A stretch of DNA of 53,664 nt from an uncultured Bacteroidota bacterium (GTDB lineage: Bacteria; Bacteroidota; Bacteroidia; Chitinophagales; Chitinophagaceae). The stretch lies in the NCBI GenBank assembly GCA_903905065.1, contig CAIVEW010000063.1:1-53664 (forward strand), in the 5' to 3' direction. The position numbers and the translations under genes are program-made. The notes beneath the pieces are model-generated. The model searched no databases. It was given only the letters and a program-made list of their open reading frames with translations, and was not told the origin of the DNA. The number at the start of each line of letters is the position of its first letter. The stretch's first letter is position 1. This document shows, one piece after another, positions 42,991-51,399 of this stretch.

Positions 42991-43315
42991 AGATTGCTAA
43001 AATTTACTGATACGATATATCATGGTCGGTAAAATTACAACTTGCTACAATATACTTTCCAAAATAGTTTGTCTTTTCTAATGGCCGGGTAGTATGATTG
43101 CGCCCAGTTGATTACAATCATTCCTTGAAGTGACCAGTGTCATTTTCAAACGATGTTATTCGCGGGAAATTTGCATCAAAGAGTCAAGAAACATCAATAC
43201 ATCGTAGCCGGTAACAGAATGAGGTTGTTCCGAGGGCGGAACAACTATCAATGACAGCAGGACCAAGTGCCTGCTGTTTTTTACAACCTAATTAAGTCGT
43301 TCTAATAAATCTTTA
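42991..43315. other. intergenic with two hairpins, possible small RNA
   Basis: 325 bases without a protein gene. It contains GTTGTTCCG/CGGAACAAC (43224-43245) and then a terminator with its T run on the plus strand (43254-43282), although no plus-strand gene precedes it. A short non-coding transcript is possible; no good promoter was found for it. Confidence 0.35.
43254..43282 (+). terminator. rho-independent terminator with no assigned plus-strand gene
   Basis: ACAGCAGG, 8-base loop, CCTGCTGT, then TTTTTT (T run 43277-43282). Typical intrinsic terminator in plus orientation; it lies downstream of the minus-strand metalloprotease gene, which ends at 43316. Confidence 0.7.
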
Positions 43316-45838
43316 CTACCCCTTTGGATCCAGTGCCTTCGTGATCCTGAAGGCAACATCCTGCAAGTGGTACTTGCTCATTTTGTCTTTGGTACCGGGG
43401 ATAGCAGCTGTTATTTCTGTTTTGAGATCAACGAGTTGTCCACGAGCGATAGATACAGCATCCGAATTTTTGGTTGTGAAATTCATTGCATTCATCTGCG
43501 TACCGGGTTGCATTGGCGCAGGGTTAAGTACATTTATCAGTGCCTCTACATATGCTTTCTGAAGGTTGCGGCGGTAGCCGTCTATCGACTTCTTTGTTGC
43601 CAACTCACTCCATACACCTTTCTTCACATCGTCCATCATTTTATCCAGTGTATATGTATTCTGATCGCCAAAACGGTTTGTAGCAGTTGCCATCCTGTTA
43701 AGCCGGGCGCCAGAAAGCAGGCTATTAAGTACACTTACCTGCACATTCCCTACTTGCTCGGCCATTACCGGGTTAGTAATCTTGTTCAGTATATTTTTAT
43801 CGAGTAACCAGGATGGTGTTTCAAACAACTGTTTATTCAGGAAAGCTACCGCTTCTTCCTGTATGGGCTTTGGTGTGGGCTCATAAACATCTTCACCCGT
43901 TTGTTCTACACTCTTCGGGGTTTCATATACGCCGCCAACGTTCTTCACTACATGCCCCATGTACCTACCCCACTGCCCTACCAGCGCGGAATAGATATCA
44001 CGGAGATTCTCATATTTGTCACCTTCTTCCTTCGTCCACTCTGGCAATTGCACGATTATGCGCTTCAGGTTCTTGATGCCGTATTCGCTCGCTTTCATGC
44101 TGTTATCGCCGAGGTCTTCAGTTTGTGAGCGGGGATCAAAAGGATTGCTTTCGGTACCAAACCACAGGCGGGGATTTGCTTTCAGGCTGTCTATCACCCA
44201 TTTGTTCGTGATCTTTTGGTCTTCTTTTTCATCTTTTGCAAATGTGGCTTTATAGCCCCACATGATCGCCCACATATCGTAGTCGCCTATCCGAGGGAAG
44301 AGGCCAACCTCGCTAATATTGTCTTCCGGTTGTGCTACGTAATTAAAGCGTGCATAGTCCATGATGGATGCGGTGTGCCCATGTGCTTCCACCCAAGCCT
44401 TGTTGCGCAGGTTCTCCACCGGTGTGCGGCTGCTGCTACCCATATTGTGTCGCAGCCCGAGGGTGTGGCCCACCTCATGCGAGGAAACAAAACGGATCAA
44501 TTGCCCCATCAGTTCATCATCAAACTCCATCTTGCGTGCTTTGGGGTCCACTGCCGCCGCTTGTATCATATACCAGTCGTGCACCAGCTTCATCACGTTG
44601 TGATACCAGCCAATGTGGCTCTCTATGATCTCACCGCTACGGGGGTCGTGTACATTAGGCCCATAAGCATTCGCAACATCAGACGGCAGATAACGCAACA
44701 CCGAGTAGCGCGCATCTTCGAGGCCGGCCACCGTATCCTTAATGTCCCATTCCTTGCCCATGATCGCATTTTTGAACCCGGCTTTTTCGAATGCTTTCTG
44801 CCAGTCGTTGATGCCCTGTATCAGATATGGTCGCCATTTTTTAGGAGTTGCCGGGTCTATATAATACACTATCGGTTTCTTAGGCTCTACCAGTTCCCCG
44901 CGTTTCCATTTTTCAACATCTTCATCCCTTGGCTCTAATCTCCAGCGCACCGCAAATACCTGGTTTTCCACCTTTTGCTGGGCATCGGTATAAACAGTGT
45001 AGTCATCGGCAAAGAAACCTACACGTGGGTCGAACAGGCGTTTCTGCATAGGCACCTTCGGCAGCAGCACGAAGGAATTATTGAGCTCCATTGTAACCGC
45101 TCCTGTAGCCCATGCCGCAGGTAAGGTCGTGGACGGAAATGAACCCGGCCCCGACGGCGCAAATGATGGCGTGGAATTAAACGTCCTCACTACCCGTACT
45201 TCCGTATTTATAGGGTAGGTATGGATGCTCTCTATATAAGACCGATCAGAGGATTGCCCGGAAAGATTGAATCGTTTTTTTGCAAACTCACTAAGGGAAA
45301 TTGGTTGATTGTCGCCCTTGAAGAAATCAGTAACGTCAATCACTACAGACGAAGAATCTTTACCTAGCGCTTCTATTTTAAATGCCTGGGCAATTGGATT
45401 GAGGTTGGAATTGGTTACCGCTTTGTATATCTCGTTAGAAGAATCAGCTTCACTGACCACAGTAACTACGCGCAGGAACACTTTATTATCCGGACCCTTT
45501 TCCCACAAGATGGTCTGGTCATTCACCATTTCGCCGGAATACACGCCGCCACCGCCGGCGGTTTTGCTATAGCGTGTGGTTACGATCATTTCCCGGCCCA
45601 ACAACGAATCCGGTATCTCGAAATACCACTTATCGTCCACTTTGTGAACTGTAAACAGCCCGTGCTTTGTAATGGCCTTATCTGTTATTACCTTATTATA
45701 TGGCTTGGGTCCTTTTTTGGAGGCGCTGTCGGCCTTTGGCGGTGCAGCGGGTGCATCGCCGCCTTTCCCATGTTTATGCTTTGCGGTTACAGCCAGTGCG
45801 AGGCACAGTAATGCTGGAATGATCACATATTTCTTCAT
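43316..45838 (-). CDS. exported zinc-dependent metalloprotease (DUF5117/DUF4953 type)
   Basis: An 840-residue protein with a signal peptide (MKKYVIIPALLCLALAVTA) and a charged linker, then a DUF5118/DUF5117-like region and a catalytic domain with HEVGHTLGLRHN near residue 465, an HExxHxxGxxH metzincin zinc site. ASIMDYARFNYVAQPED is the Met-turn. Large proteins of this layout are common in Bacteroidota, usually periplasmic or surface-exposed, with unknown substrates. No T9SS domain is visible, so export is probably by Sec alone. The ATG at 45838 is chosen because an upstream start at 45862 would put charged residues before the signal peptide. Confidence 0.9.
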   Translation of the reverse strand: MKKYVIIPALLCLALAVTAKHKHGKGGDAPAAPPKADSASKKGPKPYNKVITDKAITKHGLFTVHKVDDKWYFEIPDSLLGREMIVTTRYSKTAGGGGVYSGEMVNDQTILWEKGPDNKVFLRVVTVVSEADSSNEIYKAVTNSNLNPIAQAFKIEALGKDSSSVVIDVTDFFKGDNQPISLSEFAKKRFNLSGQSSDRSYIESIHTYPINTEVRVVRTFNSTPSFAPSGPGSFPSTTLPAAWATGAVTMELNNSFVLLPKVPMQKRLFDPRVGFFADDYTVYTDAQQKVENQVFAVRWRLEPRDEDVEKWKRGELVEPKKPIVYYIDPATPKKWRPYLIQGINDWQKAFEKAGFKNAIMGKEWDIKDTVAGLEDARYSVLRYLPSDVANAYGPNVHDPRSGEIIESHIGWYHNVMKLVHDWYMIQAAAVDPKARKMEFDDELMGQLIRFVSSHEVGHTLGLRHNMGSSSRTPVENLRNKAWVEAHGHTASIMDYARFNYVAQPEDNISEVGLFPRIGDYDMWAIMWGYKATFAKDEKEDQKITNKWVIDSLKANPRLWFGTESNPFDPRSQTEDLGDNSMKASEYGIKNLKRIIVQLPEWTKEEGDKYENLRDIYSALVGQWGRYMGHVVKNVGGVYETPKSVEQTGEDVYEPTPKPIQEEAVAFLNKQLFETPSWLLDKNILNKITNPVMAEQVGNVQVSVLNSLLSGARLNRMATATNRFGDQNTYTLDKMMDDVKKGVWSELATKKSIDGYRRNLQKAYVEALINVLNPAPMQPGTQMNAMNFTTKNSDAVSIARGQLVDLKTEITAAIPGTKDKMSKYHLQDVAFRITKALDPKG

Positions 45839-46034
45839 AACGTCCCTGATTGAGTAATGCAATGTTAGGGAAGGAATTTTGAAAATTGCCTTAAAATTGA
45901 AAAATCCCCTGAAAATTCACTTTTCGAAAGAAGTGATCATGGTTCGGCAGGTCACTATGATGATAGTACTATTTTGCTTTTTATAAACCCCTAAACAATC
46001 CGCCATATTAATAATAGAAACGGCACTGTAGTTG

Positions 46035-46301
46035 CTACTTAAATTTCGCCACCAGCTTCCGCTGATAATCTGCACTGATCTCGTTCATTTTGTCAGAAAG
46101 TGCACCTAAAAATACATTGCTGCCTTGCTGGGACAAGAGCTCATCGGCCTTTACAGTGGCCGATACACGAAAGCCCTTTGACAGCTCATCTATAGCCTCC
46201 TGCTTACCCATGCCCCAGCCCGAGTCATCGCTGAGATCAAGTGAATACCCATCTATCAGGGACTGGAGATATTCTTTATAATCAACTAATGCCTTTTCCA
46301 T
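46035..46301 (-). CDS. small hypothetical protein
   Basis: An 88-residue hydrophilic, probably helical protein (EKALVDYKEYLQSLIDGY, then GWGMGKQEAIDELSKGF). No family is recognised. It lies 36 bases after the vapC-like stop on the same strand and may be part of that transcript, but no third toxin-antitoxin component is known with this sequence. Confidence 0.6.
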   Translation of the reverse strand: MEKALVDYKEYLQSLIDGYSLDLSDDSGWGMGKQEAIDELSKGFRVSATVKADELLSQQGSNVFLGALSDKMNEISADYQRKLVAKFK

Positions 46302-46337
46302 TGCTGTATTTTTGAGATACTCTTGTATGAAGATAAT

Positions 46338-46736
46338 TCAAATCGGTGGTTCCCATGGATTAATCAACTTCAATCCTTCTATATTTTTAAAGTCATAGAC
46401 ATTACGGCTGAGTAAAGTATATCCGTAAACAACAGCAGTAGCTGCAATGATAGCATCGGGCAATTTGATTTTGTGCAGCTTCCGGATCTCAGCAGTTTTT
46501 AATTTTATTACCCTTTCCAGTTCTATCACAATAGCATCATTAATGAAGCTATTGAGCGTATCTAAATCTTTTTGATCAGGTGTTTTCCAGCAAAGCAATT
46601 CGATCTCCGTTATTGAAGAAATGCTCGGTTGTGATTCTCTTAGTATTCCATCCATGAATTTTTCAGCATTCGGAGGGAACTGTTGCTGCAAGTAATAAAT
46701 GGCAGTATTAGTATCCCAAATGTAATTTACTCCCAT
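46338..46736 (-). CDS. vapC: PIN-domain ribonuclease toxin (VapC-like)
   Basis: A 132-residue PIN domain. The acidic residues expected of the metal site are present: D8 (IWDTNTAIYYL), E44 (SSITEIELL), D94 (KLPDAIIAATA) and D115 (LLSRNVYDF). This is the layout of VapC toxins, which cleave tRNA or rRNA when free of antitoxin. The gene overlaps the upstream antitoxin gene by 10 bases, the usual sign of a coupled type II module. Confidence 0.88.
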   Translation of the reverse strand: MGVNYIWDTNTAIYYLQQQFPPNAEKFMDGILRESQPSISSITEIELLCWKTPDQKDLDTLNSFINDAIVIELERVIKLKTAEIRKLHKIKLPDAIIAATAVVYGYTLLSRNVYDFKNIEGLKLINPWEPPI

Positions 46737-46948
46737 TCGCTGCGTAATTCATTTAGCTGCTTATCAATTTCACTCAATGGTTGCTTACTCATTGCGCCCT
46801 TGTATTTTGCAGCCCAGTTGACCGTTGTGTTCTTTTCGGAAGGAGTTTTCCGTACGCGAATAAGATGCAGTTGTTCCAAATCCTGCAATAGTTTTATTGC
46901 TTTGGAATTGAGAATATCTATGGTGAGGCTTTGCATAATATTGACCAT
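46727..46948 (-). CDS. type II antitoxin (VapB-like)
   Basis: A 73-residue protein directly upstream of the PIN toxin and overlapping it by 10 bases. The N-terminus (SLTIDILNSKAIKLLQDL) resembles a short DNA-binding strand-helix, and the C-terminal half (SEIDKQLNELRSEW) is charged, as in the toxin-binding tails of VapB proteins. The exact antitoxin family is uncertain. The start could be the ATG at 46948 or 46936. Confidence 0.75.
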   Translation of the reverse strand: MVNIMQSLTIDILNSKAIKLLQDLEQLHLIRVRKTPSEKNTTVNWAAKYKGAMSKQPLSEIDKQLNELRSEWE

Positions 46949-46960
46949 TTAACGACATAA

Positions 46961-46968
46961 CAAAGATA
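46961..46968 (-). promoter_or_regulatory. candidate -7 box of the toxin-antitoxin pair
   Basis: TATCTTTG on the minus strand, 12 bases from the ATG at 46948. It would give a nearly leaderless antitoxin mRNA unless the later ATG is used. No matching -33 TTTG. Confidence 0.35.
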
Positions 46969-46996
46969 AGGACAATATCAATGCGAATGTGCTGGT

Positions 46997-48337
46997 TTAC
47001 TCCCTAACAAACTTCCTCACCACATTATCATTGACCTTTACAAAGTACATACCGGCAGGAAAAGAAGCAACATTTACCTGCACCTGCTCCGTATTGCAGG
47101 TCTGTGTATAAACAGCTTGCCCTAAGAGGTTGGTGATGGTTATTTGGGTTATTTTATCCGGAGAAGTGATGGAGAGGGTTGTGGTGGCGGGGTTGGGGTA
47201 AATGTTTAGGGCATTAGTTGCTATTATTTTACTTACTTTTTCTGGCAAGCAGGCCGGATTCAATGCTATTTTTCGGATTCTTTTGTTCTGCATGTCGGCA
47301 ATAAGCAAATTACCACACGTATCAAATGCAAGACCCCGCGGATAGGAAAGTTGTGCAGACGCGGCCATCCCCTCGTCACCACTAAAACCATTAGATCCAT
47401 AGCCAGCAACTGGTTGAATAATATCCCAAGAATCTATTTTCCTCACCCTACTATATGTTGCACTTGGTTGGGAGAAAAATACATGGCCATACGCATCAAG
47501 AACTAACTCCACAGCGCCTGTGCAAGCATCAAGAGCTGTAAGTAAACTATCATTGGGATAACAAGATGCATTGCCATTACCCGCTACAGTGGTAATAATG
47601 CCTGATACTACATCTATTCTTCTTATCCTTGCGTCACCCGAAAAATAAATATTCCCCTGTTTATCACATGCAATTCCAGCGCAGTAGATTTGTGCTGACG
47701 TTGCAAGCCCGTTATCGCCAGTAGAACCTAAAATGCCAATGCCGGCAACAGTCGTAATAATCCCTGACGGTGATACTTTACGTATCCAGCAACTACTATC
47801 GCTAATGTACAGATTGCCATTATGATCAACAGCTAACGTTTGCACTGATCCAAATGAAGCACCAACTGCAGGCCAACCATCTCCGTAATGATGCCATGTT
47901 CCATTACCTGCAATTGTATTAATTGTACTAGTTATAGCATCTACTTTACGTATTCTGTTATTATGTGAGTCTGATATGTATATGTTGCCTATGCTATCTA
48001 CCGCTATCCAACCTCCCAATTCCATATTTAACTGAGCGGAATCTGCGGGCCCTCCATCTCCATTGAATCCCTGAATGCCATTTCCGGCTATTTTTTTTAT
48101 AATTCCTGTAGAAAGATTGACTTTTCTAATTTTCTCATGTGTTGCATCTGAGAAATATAAATTGCCTAAGCCATCTGTAGCAATCGCCCCAATGATGCCG
48201 ATTTCGGCAGACGTAGCTAACCCATCGTCACCTGCATAACCATTTATACCATTACCAGCAATGGTGGTAATAATTTGCCCTGTAGCAAACATCGGCAACA
48301 AAAGCAGCAAAAAGAATAATTTTCTTATAAGGCGCAT
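46997..48337 (-). CDS. NHL-repeat secreted protein with T9SS type A sorting domain
   Basis: About 446 residues. The signal peptide (MRLIRKLFFLLLLLPMFATG) is followed by six or seven NHL repeats of about 55 residues, each with patterns such as IITTVAGNG, GNLYISDS and RIRKV, which form a beta-propeller. The C-terminal 80 residues (LNIYPNPATTTLSITS, then FPAGMYFVKVND) are a type A sorting domain. NHL propellers in this setting are usually binding platforms; no catalytic residues are evident. A TTG at 48355 would add six residues before the signal peptide, so the later ATG is used. Confidence 0.87.
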   Translation of the reverse strand: MRLIRKLFFLLLLLPMFATGQIITTIAGNGINGYAGDDGLATSAEIGIIGAIATDGLGNLYFSDATHEKIRKVNLSTGIIKKIAGNGIQGFNGDGGPADSAQLNMELGGWIAVDSIGNIYISDSHNNRIRKVDAITSTINTIAGNGTWHHYGDGWPAVGASFGSVQTLAVDHNGNLYISDSSCWIRKVSPSGIITTVAGIGILGSTGDNGLATSAQIYCAGIACDKQGNIYFSGDARIRRIDVVSGIITTVAGNGNASCYPNDSLLTALDACTGAVELVLDAYGHVFFSQPSATYSRVRKIDSWDIIQPVAGYGSNGFSGDEGMAASAQLSYPRGLAFDTCGNLLIADMQNKRIRKIALNPACLPEKVSKIIATNALNIYPNPATTTLSITSPDKITQITITNLLGQAVYTQTCNTEQVQVNVASFPAGMYFVKVNDNVVRKFVRE

Positions 48338-48364
48338 TACCACATAAAAGTACAACCTAGCCGC

Positions 48365-48395
48365 ATAAAAAAAATCAGTATAAATACTGATTTTT
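48365..48395 (-). terminator. rho-independent terminator of the glutaryl-CoA dehydrogenase gene
   Basis: AAAAATCAGTAT and ATACTGATTTTT form a 12-bp stem with a 2-base centre. On the minus strand a T run continues past the stem. It lies 27 bases after the dehydrogenase stop and may work in both directions. Confidence 0.75.
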
Positions 48396-48421
48396 AATAA
48401 CTCTCTTTTTGTGACGTTCTA

Positions 48422-49600
48422 TTACTGAAACGCATTCAAGCCCGTTACATCCATACCCGTAATGAGCAGGTGTATGTCATGCGTACCCTCATAAGTAACT
48501 ACAGACTCCAGGTTCATCATGTGGCGCATAATGCTGAACTCACCGGTGATGCCCATGCCACCTAGAATCTGCCGGGCTTCGCGGCTCACCTTCAGGGCTA
48601 TGTCGCAGCTATTGCGTTTTGCCATGGATATTTGTGCTGGCGTGGCGCGGTCTTCATTGCGCAGCACACCCAGGCGCCAGTTAAGCAGTTGACTTTTGGT
48701 GATCTCGGTGATCATCTCCGCCAGTTTCTTCTGCGTAAGCTGGAAGCCAGCTATCGGCCTGCCAAACTGTACACGCTGCTTTGCATAGCGCAGTGCCGTA
48801 TCATAGCAATCCATGGCACAACCAAGGGCTCCCCAGGCTATACCATAGCGCGCGCTGGAAAGGCAGGTAAGCGGGCCTTTAAGGCCTTTTATTGTCGGGA
48901 AGATATTTTCTTTCGGAACTTTCACATTGTCAAACACCAGTTCCCCGGTAGCGGATGCCCGGAGCGACCATTTGCCATGCGTTTCGGGAGTGGAGAAACC
49001 TTCCATACCACGCTCTACGACCATGCCACGTATCTCGCCTGCTTCGTCCTTTGCCCATACTACTGCTATATCAGCAAACGGGGCATTGGATATCCACATT
49101 TTAGAGCCATTGAGGATCACATGGTCGCCGGCATCTTTAAAATTACTGAGCATACCGGCAGGGTTAGAACCATGGTTTGGCTCTGTCAGTCCGAAGCAGC
49201 CCATCCATTCTCCTGTTGCCAGTTTTGGCAGGTATTTCATTTTCTGCTCCTCGCTGCCGAATTTATAAATGGGGAACATTACTAATGAACCCTGCACTGA
49301 CGCAGTAGACCGAACGCCCGAGTCGCCTCGCTCCAGTTCCTGCATCATTATACCGTAAGAAATGTAATCGAGACCCGCGCCACCATATTTCTGGGGAACA
49401 AACGGGCCAAAGCATCCCAAATCTCCCATGCCCTTGATGATCTGTTTCGGGAATTCTGCTTTTTGGGCATAATCCTCTATTATAGGTGATATTTCCTTCT
49501 TTACGTAAGCCCTCACCGCATCTCTTATCAGTTTATGCTCCTCTGTCAAAAGTTCATCTACGAGAAAATAATCGGGGGCTTGATATAAATCTTTTTCCAT
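48422..49600 (-). CDS. gcdH: glutaryl-CoA dehydrogenase (acyl-CoA dehydrogenase family)
   Basis: A 392-residue FAD enzyme that oxidises and decarboxylates glutaryl-CoA to crotonyl-CoA in lysine and tryptophan breakdown. GCFGLTEPNHGSNPAGM is the FAD/substrate block, and RYGIAWGALGCAMDCYDTAL and VTYEGTHDIHLLITG (catalytic Glu at about 371) are characteristic of the glutaryl rather than the straight-chain enzymes. SGVRSTASVQGSLVMFPIY carries the Arg that contacts the carboxylate. It is monocistronic. Its presence with the 3-hydroxyanthranilate dioxygenase elsewhere in the window fits tryptophan catabolism, though the genes are far apart. Confidence 0.9.
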   Translation of the reverse strand: MEKDLYQAPDYFLVDELLTEEHKLIRDAVRAYVKKEISPIIEDYAQKAEFPKQIIKGMGDLGCFGPFVPQKYGGAGLDYISYGIMMQELERGDSGVRSTASVQGSLVMFPIYKFGSEEQKMKYLPKLATGEWMGCFGLTEPNHGSNPAGMLSNFKDAGDHVILNGSKMWISNAPFADIAVVWAKDEAGEIRGMVVERGMEGFSTPETHGKWSLRASATGELVFDNVKVPKENIFPTIKGLKGPLTCLSSARYGIAWGALGCAMDCYDTALRYAKQRVQFGRPIAGFQLTQKKLAEMITEITKSQLLNWRLGVLRNEDRATPAQISMAKRNSCDIALKVSREARQILGGMGITGEFSIMRHMMNLESVVTYEGTHDIHLLITGMDVTGLNAFQ

Positions 49601-49911
49601 GTTTTGTTAAAGTTGGGGTGAAAATGTGGCGCAAAGGTAGCATTTTTGGCATATTGGTATAATTTTGCAGCGCATTAAACGTTAGTGAAGGCAGAACGTC
49701 TTAAAATTATAGGGGTATAATTAATTATCATAACCCCTGAAACGACATACTATAGCGTTTCTTATTAAAATAAGACCAGCGGGAAACAATTTGTTAATAG
49801 ATTTTACCAAACTGTGGAACGTATTTTGTGCGTATGTATGTACAGGTATTTTGGAAATGAATTCTCAAATACTTTACTTTATTAATAGTATTTAAAAATA
49901 ATGTTTTTTCT
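49601..49911. promoter_or_regulatory. divergent gap between gcdH and the sigma factor gene
   Basis: 311 bases without a gene. TACCTTTG (49632-49639, minus) is a candidate -7 box for gcdH. TAATTTTG (49660-49667, plus) fits a -7 box too but lies far from the sigma gene ATG. TATTTTG repeats near 49820 and 49850 are one base short of consensus. No clear -33 partner. Confidence 0.35.
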
Positions 49912-50769
49912 ATGAGGCAATTAAAAATTGCTACCCAGATCACGAACCGCGATTCGCAGGCCGTTGAAAAGTATTTGCAGGAGATCAGCAAAATTTCAAT
50001 GATCACGCCTGAGGAAGAGACTACCCTCGCCCAGAAGATACACATGGGCGACCAGCGTGCGCTGGAGAAGTTAGTTAAATCGAATCTCCGTTTCGTGGTT
50101 TCTGTGGCTAAACAGTACCAGCACCAGGGCTTATCGCTCAGTGACCTTATTAATGAGGGCAACCTCGGGCTCATCAAGGCCGCACAGCGGTTTGATGAAA
50201 CCAAGGGCTTCAAATTTATCTCTTATGCCGTTTGGTGGATCCGTCAGTCGATATTGCAGGCTTTGGCCGAGCAGGGCCGTCTTGTGCGTTTACCACAAAA
50301 CAAAATTGGCACCTACAATAAAGCCAACAAAGCGTTCATCGCTTTTGAACAGGAGAATGAGCGCGAACCTTCGACAGAAGAGCTGGCAGACATACTGGAT
50401 ATGAGCGAAACGGAAGTGACAAACATATTCACCAGCAATACACGCCACACTTCACTTGATGCACCTGTGCATGAGGCAGAAGATGTAGCCATGGGCGACC
50501 TCCTCCCCGGCAGCAGCGATACTGATGATGATGTAATGAAGGATTCGCTGCGCAATGAGATACGCCGCATCCTTAAGTCACTCAGCCAGCGCGAAGCAGA
50601 AATACTTGCCGCCTACTTTGGGCTGGAGGGCGACCAGGGGCCGAGCATAGAAGAAATAGGCGAGAAATATGACCTGACCAAGGAGCGTATCCGCCAGATC
50701 AAGGAGCGCGCTATTAAGCGCCTGCAAAAGGCCCGGTACAGCAATGCGCTGAAGGTATACTTAGGTTAA
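49912..50769 (+). CDS. rpoD: primary RNA polymerase sigma factor (RpoD/SigA family)
   Basis: A 285-residue sigma70 that lacks region 1.1 and the large non-conserved insert, the short form usual for Bacteroidota. Region 1.2 is near the start (SQAVEKYLQEISKI), region 2 carries LRFVVSVAKQYQHQGL, DLINEGNLGLIKAAQRFD and FISYAVWWIRQSI, region 3 lies at about 130-190, and region 4 ends in EEIGEKYDLTKERIRQIKE (helix-turn-helix). This factor recognises the TTTG/TAnnTTTG promoters noted elsewhere in the window. The octamer repeat array begins at its stop codon and a strong terminator follows. Confidence 0.96.
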   Translation: MRQLKIATQITNRDSQAVEKYLQEISKISMITPEEETTLAQKIHMGDQRALEKLVKSNLRFVVSVAKQYQHQGLSLSDLINEGNLGLIKAAQRFDETKGFKFISYAVWWIRQSILQALAEQGRLVRLPQNKIGTYNKANKAFIAFEQENEREPSTEELADILDMSETEVTNIFTSNTRHTSLDAPVHEAEDVAMGDLLPGSSDTDDDVMKDSLRNEIRRILKSLSQREAEILAAYFGLEGDQGPSIEEIGEKYDLTKERIRQIKERAIKRLQKARYSNALKVYLG

Positions 50770-50797
50770 TTGGTTAAAAGGTTAAATAGTTAAAAGG
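50764..50797 (-). repeat. octamer tandem repeat at the sigma factor stop
   Basis: Four 8-base units with GTT every 8 bases at 50765, 50773, 50781 and 50789 (GGTTAATT, GGTTAAAA, GGTTAAAT, AGTTAAAA). Reversed, the unit is AACCTTTT, as at 6409-6448. It overlaps the stop codon. Confidence 0.65.
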
Positions 50798-50821
50798 AAC
50801 GCGATTTGCGTTCCTTTTTTT
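50793..50821 (+). terminator. rho-independent terminator of the sigma factor gene
   Basis: AAAGGAACGC, loop GATTT, GCGTTCCTTT, then TTTT. Strong intrinsic terminator 24 bases past the stop. Confidence 0.88.
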
Positions 50822-50824
50822 GTG

Positions 50825-51238
50825 CTACACCGTCCACTCAAATGTTGCATCCAGCACACCACCCTTCCATATATTCCCGCCTATCATTTTTAGGGTGTCC
50901 ATATCTTCAGCTACAGCCCGTGCAAATATATTGCAGCCGTCCAGCCCTTTACCCTCACCATAGTATATACCCATGTTGTTGCGCGTTTTAGATCGTAAGG
51001 GTTTCACCGGCCCAAAAACAACTTCACCCGGCATGGTAAACACGAAACTGTTCTCCTGGATGATATCCAGCTGCGGGCTTTGGTCCGTCCATATCTCCTG
51101 CCCCGACACCCTTGCGTGCATAAGCGCCCGGGTAAAGGGCAAAAAGCTTTCGAAACCGGCACAGGTGACCGGGGTCTCGTCCCGGTAGTAGCGGAACCTT
51201 ACCCGTTCGGTTCCTATCGTCATAATAAAGCCATCCAT
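50825..51238 (-). CDS. DUF3830-like (cyclophilin-fold) protein
   Basis: A 137-residue protein whose pattern (ETPVTCAGFESFLPF, then ALMHARVSGQEIWTD, MPGEVVFGP, and GCNIFARAVAEDMDTLKMIG) fits the DUF3830 cyclophilin-like family. In that family the fold is that of a prolyl isomerase, but activity and substrate are unproven. No signal peptide. It is convergent with the sigma factor gene. Moderate confidence in the family name. Confidence 0.75.
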   Translation of the reverse strand: MDGFIMTIGTERVRFRYYRDETPVTCAGFESFLPFTRALMHARVSGQEIWTDQSPQLDIIQENSFVFTMPGEVVFGPVKPLRSKTRNNMGIYYGEGKGLDGCNIFARAVAEDMDTLKMIGGNIWKGGVLDATFEWTV

Positions 51239-51332
51239 ACTTGTGTGTTATAAGTTTTTGCTTTCGTGAAATATATTCAACGGACGTTGACGGAAATTAT
51301 TTTCCGTTCCATTCCAATTAGAACTGTATTCC

Positions 51333-51366
51333 AAAAAAAACAGCCCTCAGTGTGATTGAGGGCTGT
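51333..51366 (-). terminator. rho-independent terminator of the OmpA-family gene
   Basis: ACAGCCCTCA and TGAGGGCTGT form a 10-bp stem with a 7-base loop; on the minus strand a run of eight T follows. It lies 34 bases after the stop. Confidence 0.88.
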
Positions 51367-51399
51367 ACTACGTATTCATCTATATATTTCTACGAGCCA

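Noticed and set aside
48632..49285. 217-codon plus-strand frame inside gcdH
   Set aside because: It is antisense to the conserved dehydrogenase core; its length reflects codon composition of the real gene.
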